Below are positions 61,512 through 64,000 of a stretch of 64,000 bases of DNA, piece by piece. Position 1 is the first letter of the stretch. Each line of letters starts with the position of its first letter. Below the pieces are notes generated by a model, which made no database searches, had not been told where the DNA came from, and was given only the letters and a program-made list of their open reading frames with translations. This DNA is from Amycolatopsis thermophila. Lineage in GTDB: Bacteria > Actinomycetota > Actinomycetes > Mycobacteriales > Pseudonocardiaceae. A program made the position numbers and the translations under genes. The stretch is taken from NCBI RefSeq assembly GCF_030814215.1, contig NZ_JAUSUT010000001.1:310001-374000 (forward strand), written 5' to 3'.

Positions 61512-63209
61512 ATGGCTTCGCCGACGCGCGACAACTCTGCCGCCCGTACCCCGCGCGCCCGGCAGCGTCGTGGTGAGGGCCAGTGGGCCCTCGGCTACCG
61601 CGAGCCGCTGAACCCGAACGAGCGCTCGAAGAAGGACGACCACCCGCTCAACGTTCGGCCCCGGATCGAAAACATCTACGCGCACGGCGGCTTCGACTCG
61701 ATCGACCCGGGCGACCTGCGCGGCCGCTTCCGCTGGTACGGCCTCTACACCCAGCGCAAGCCGGGGATCGACGGCGGCCGCACCGCGACGCTGGAGCCGG
61801 AGGAGCTCGACGACGAGTACTTCATGCTCCGCGTCCGCATCGACGGCGGCGCGCTGACCACCGAGCAGCTCGCGATCATCGGCGAGATCTCGCAGACCTA
61901 CGCGCGCGACACCGCCGACATCACCGACCGGCAGAACATCCAGTACCACTGGATCCGGATCGAGGACATGCCCACGATCTGGGAAAAGCTGGAGGGCGCC
62001 GGCCTGACCACGATGACCGCGTGCGGTGACAGCCCGCGCGTCATGCTCAACTCGCCGGTGGCCGGCATCGCCGAGGACGAGGTCATCGACGGCACCCCGG
62101 CGCTGGACGAGATCAAACGCCGCTACCTGGGCAAGCCCGAGTACGCGAACCTGCCGCGCAAGTTCAAGACCGCGGTGTCCGGGCTGCCGGACGTGGCGCA
62201 CGAGATCCACGACGTCGCGTTCGTCGGGGTCGAGCACCCCGAGCACGGTCCGGGCTTCGACGTGTGGGTCGGCGGCGGCCTGTCGACCAACCCGATGATC
62301 GGCGTCCGGCTGGGCGCGTGGGTCCCCAGCGACGAGGTGCCCGACGTGTGGGAGGGCGTCGTGAGCATCTTCCGCGACTACGGCTACCGCCGCCTGCGCT
62401 CGCGGGCGCGGCTGAAGTTCCTGGTCAAGGACTGGGGTGCGGAGAAGTTCCGCGAAGTTCTCGAATCCGAGTACCTGAAGCGGAAGATGATCGACGGCCC
62501 CGCGCCCGAGGCGCCCGCCGTGCAGCGCGACCACGTCGGCGTGCACCGGCAGAAGGACGGCAAGTTCTACGTCGGCGCCGCGCCGATCGCCGGCCGCGTG
62601 TCCGGTTCGACGCTGATCAAGGTGGCCAAGGCCGCCGAGCGCGCCGGGTCGAGCCGGGTGCGGCTGACCCCGTTGCAGAAGCTGCTCGTGCTCGACGTGG
62701 CCGAGGACGACGTGCCGGGCCTGCAGGCGGAACTGGCCGAGCTGGGCCTGCCGACCGAGCCGAGCCCGTGGCGGCGCGGCGTGATGGCCTGCACCGGCAT
62801 CGAGTTCTGCAAGCTCGCGATCGTCGAGACCAAGGAGCGCGCGAAGGACCTGGTGGCCGCGCTCGAGGAGCGGCTGGCCGACATCCAGGGCCAGGTGGAG
62901 AACCCGGTCTCGGTCCACATCAACGGCTGCCCGAACTCGTGCGCCCGCATCCAGACCGCCGACATCGGCCTCAAGGGCCAGATCGTGACCGACGACGACG
63001 GCAACCAGGTCGAGGGCTTCCAGGTGCACCTGGGCGGCGGGCTCGGCCTGGACACCGGGTTCGGCCGGAAGCTGCGCGGCCACAAGGTGACCGGCGACGA
63101 GCTGATCGATTACGTCGAGCGGGTCGTGCGCAACTACCTGACGCAGCGGGTAGACGGCGAGCGGTTCCCGCAGTGGGTGGCCCGCGCGGACGAGGCCGAT
63201 CTCCGATGA
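61512..63209 (+). CDS. sirA: Ferredoxin-dependent sulfite reductase
   Basis: 565 residues. Reduces sulfite to sulfide with a siroheme and a 4Fe-4S cluster. Cluster ligands Cys427/Cys433 (ACTGIEFCK) and Cys473/Cys477 (INGCPNSCARIQ) are complete; two ferredoxin-like half domains repeat (TDRQNIQYHWIRIEDMPTIW; TPLQKLLVLDV). Nitrite reductases are close relatives, but the cysH neighbour fixes the sulfite role. ATG 61512 with GGAAGGA. Its stop overlaps the next ATG by four bases. Confidence 0.95.
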   Translation: MASPTRDNSAARTPRARQRRGEGQWALGYREPLNPNERSKKDDHPLNVRPRIENIYAHGGFDSIDPGDLRGRFRWYGLYTQRKPGIDGGRTATLEPEELDDEYFMLRVRIDGGALTTEQLAIIGEISQTYARDTADITDRQNIQYHWIRIEDMPTIWEKLEGAGLTTMTACGDSPRVMLNSPVAGIAEDEVIDGTPALDEIKRRYLGKPEYANLPRKFKTAVSGLPDVAHEIHDVAFVGVEHPEHGPGFDVWVGGGLSTNPMIGVRLGAWVPSDEVPDVWEGVVSIFRDYGYRRLRSRARLKFLVKDWGAEKFREVLESEYLKRKMIDGPAPEAPAVQRDHVGVHRQKDGKFYVGAAPIAGRVSGSTLIKVAKAAERAGSSRVRLTPLQKLLVLDVAEDDVPGLQAELAELGLPTEPSPWRRGVMACTGIEFCKLAIVETKERAKDLVAALEERLADIQGQVENPVSVHINGCPNSCARIQTADIGLKGQIVTDDDGNQVEGFQVHLGGGLGLDTGFGRKLRGHKVTGDELIDYVERVVRNYLTQRVDGERFPQWVARADEADLR

Positions 63210-63364
63210 CTGCACAGGAACGAGCGACGCCGTTCCACTGTCCCTACTGCGGGGACGAAGACCTGCGTCCGGACGAGGACGGAGCCTGGCTCTGCGGCGC
63301 GTGCCGCCGCGTGTTCACCGTCAAGTTCATCGGGCTGCGCTTTCCGGAAGGAGCGAGCAAATGA
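63206..63364 (+). CDS. Small zinc-ribbon protein between sirA and cysH
   Basis: 52 residues with two CxxC knuckles (FHCPYCGDED and WLCGACRRVF) and a short FTVKFIGL tail. ATG 63206 overlaps the sirA stop and its TGA overlaps the cysH ATG (ATGA at both ends), so all three are translated together. A protein of this kind sits in the same place in other actinomycetes; its role in sulfite reduction is unproven. It could bind zinc or an iron-sulfur cluster. Confidence 0.88.
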   Translation: MTAQERATPFHCPYCGDEDLRPDEDGAWLCGACRRVFTVKFIGLRFPEGASK

Positions 63365-64000
63365 CCACCGCGACGAGGACCGAGGAACTGAAAGCGCTGG
63401 CGGAGAAGGCGTCCGCCGAGCTGGCCGACGCCACCGCCCTGGAGGCGCTGCGGTGGACGGCCGAGACCTTCGGCGACGACTTCATCGTCGCCTCCAACAT
63501 GCAGGACGCGGTGCTCATCGACCTCGCCACGAAGGTGAAGTCCGATGTGGACGTCCTGTTCCTGGAGACCGGGTACCACTTCGCCGAGACGATCGGCACC
63601 CGCGACGCGGTCGCGACGGTGTACCCGGACGTGCGGATCGTCAACGCCGAGGCCGAGCAGACGGTGGCGCAGCAGGACGCCGAGTACGGCCCGAAGCTGC
63701 ACGAGCGGGACCCGAACCTGTGCTGCCACCTGCGCAAGGTGGTGCCGCTGCGCAAGACGCTGGCGAACTACTCCGCGTGGGTCACCGGCGTGCGCCGGGT
63801 GGACGCCCCGACGCGGGCGAACACGCCGATCGTCACCTGGGACGACCGCAACGGCCTGGTCAAGGTGAACCCGATCGCGCCGTGGACCGACGACGAGTTC
63901 AACGCCTACATCGACGAGCACGGCATCCTGCAGAACCCGCTGGTGGGCGAGGGGTACCTGTCGATCGGCTGCGCGCCGTGCACCGCGAAGGTGGCGCCGG
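63361..64000 (+). CDS. cysH: Adenylyl-sulfate (APS) reductase, 3' end outside window
   Basis: 213 codons are present. PAPS-reductase fold: FIVASNMQDAVLIDLATK, LFLETGYHFAETIGTRD, and the cysteine motifs LCCHLRKVVPL and IGCAPCTAK. The paired CC...CxxC ligands hold a 4Fe-4S cluster, the mark of APS-type reductases in actinobacteria. It supplies sulfite to the sulfite reductase encoded upstream. ATG 63361 overlaps the zinc-ribbon gene. The gene runs off the right edge shortly before its expected end. Confidence 0.95.
   Translation, partial: MTTATRTEELKALAEKASAELADATALEALRWTAETFGDDFIVASNMQDAVLIDLATKVKSDVDVLFLETGYHFAETIGTRDAVATVYPDVRIVNAEAEQTVAQQDAEYGPKLHERDPNLCCHLRKVVPLRKTLANYSAWVTGVRRVDAPTRANTPIVTWDDRNGLVKVNPIAPWTDDEFNAYIDEHGILQNPLVGEGYLSIGCAPCTAKVAP

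Overview
The window is high-GC actinobacterial DNA, most likely from Pseudonocardiaceae (Amycolatopsis or a relative). This rests on gene families and gene order, not on any database search. GTG and occasional TTG starts are common, and many genes overlap by 1-4 bases (ATGA, GTGA, TGATG). F420-type and siroheme enzymes are present. The order glyS / smtB-zur / uppS-recO / era-(Rv2365c-like)-corC-ybeY-phoH / rsmE-dnaJ-hrcA / hemW / sirA-cysH follows the Mycobacterium tuberculosis Rv2343c-Rv2392 backbone.

Region by region. 1-9.1 kb: an accessory stretch of lower GC in its hsd part. It holds the end of an unknown gene, a Nudix hydrolase, a GntR regulator with a frameshifted HD gene, a small XRE regulator with a palindromic operator, and a complete type I restriction-modification operon (hsdM-hsdS-hsdR). 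It ends in a gene-poor kilobase with a 192-bp nested inverted repeat and what looks like the 3' part of a tRNA-Asn, a plausible attachment scar. 9.1-10.1 kb: arsR facing a decayed arsM. 10.1-13.9 kb: a dnaG operon carrying a trans-aconitate methyltransferase and a LexA-like repressor. 14-20 kb: an insertion between dnaG and dgt relative to mycobacteria, with an ECF41-type sigma factor, its carboxymuconolactone-decarboxylase-like partner behind a matching promoter, a DUF2332 gene, a large membrane protein, a serpin and a decayed DUF1963 gene. 20-27 kb: dgt, a YdcF protein, an ABC exporter/two-component operon and an XRE-cupin/GNAT pair. 27-31 kb: glyS, the zinc regulators smtB-zur and a metal-linked permease module. 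33-45 kb: the conserved housekeeping chain uppS to hrcA. It is interrupted at 40.6-41.9 kb by repeats, and another long repeat array lies just before it at 31.3-32.3 kb.

45-55 kb: a catabolic island for pyrimidines and beta-alanine. A PucR regulator lies between two transcription units. One encodes an NCS1 permease, a beta-ureidopropionase-like nitrilase, a dihydropyrimidinase and an F420-dependent LLM oxidoreductase. The other encodes an omega-aminotransferase and a (methyl)malonate-semialdehyde dehydrogenase. Together they cover dihydrouracil to acetyl-CoA. No classical dihydropyrimidine dehydrogenase is present, which makes the LLM enzyme the local candidate for the first reduction.

55-64 kb: an EstB-like serine hydrolase, a frameshifted VanY-type gene, tRNA-Val and tRNA-Gly, an iron-box-controlled siderophore-interacting protein, a decayed sigma-factor locus, hemW, and the sulfur assimilation operon (leader peptide, sirA, a small zinc-ribbon protein, cysH), which runs off the right edge. 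The main unexplained structures are the two intergenic repeat arrays, which share a GAACGG/CCGTTC palindromic element, the 192-bp inverted repeat, and a 66-bp duplicated terminator-like block.
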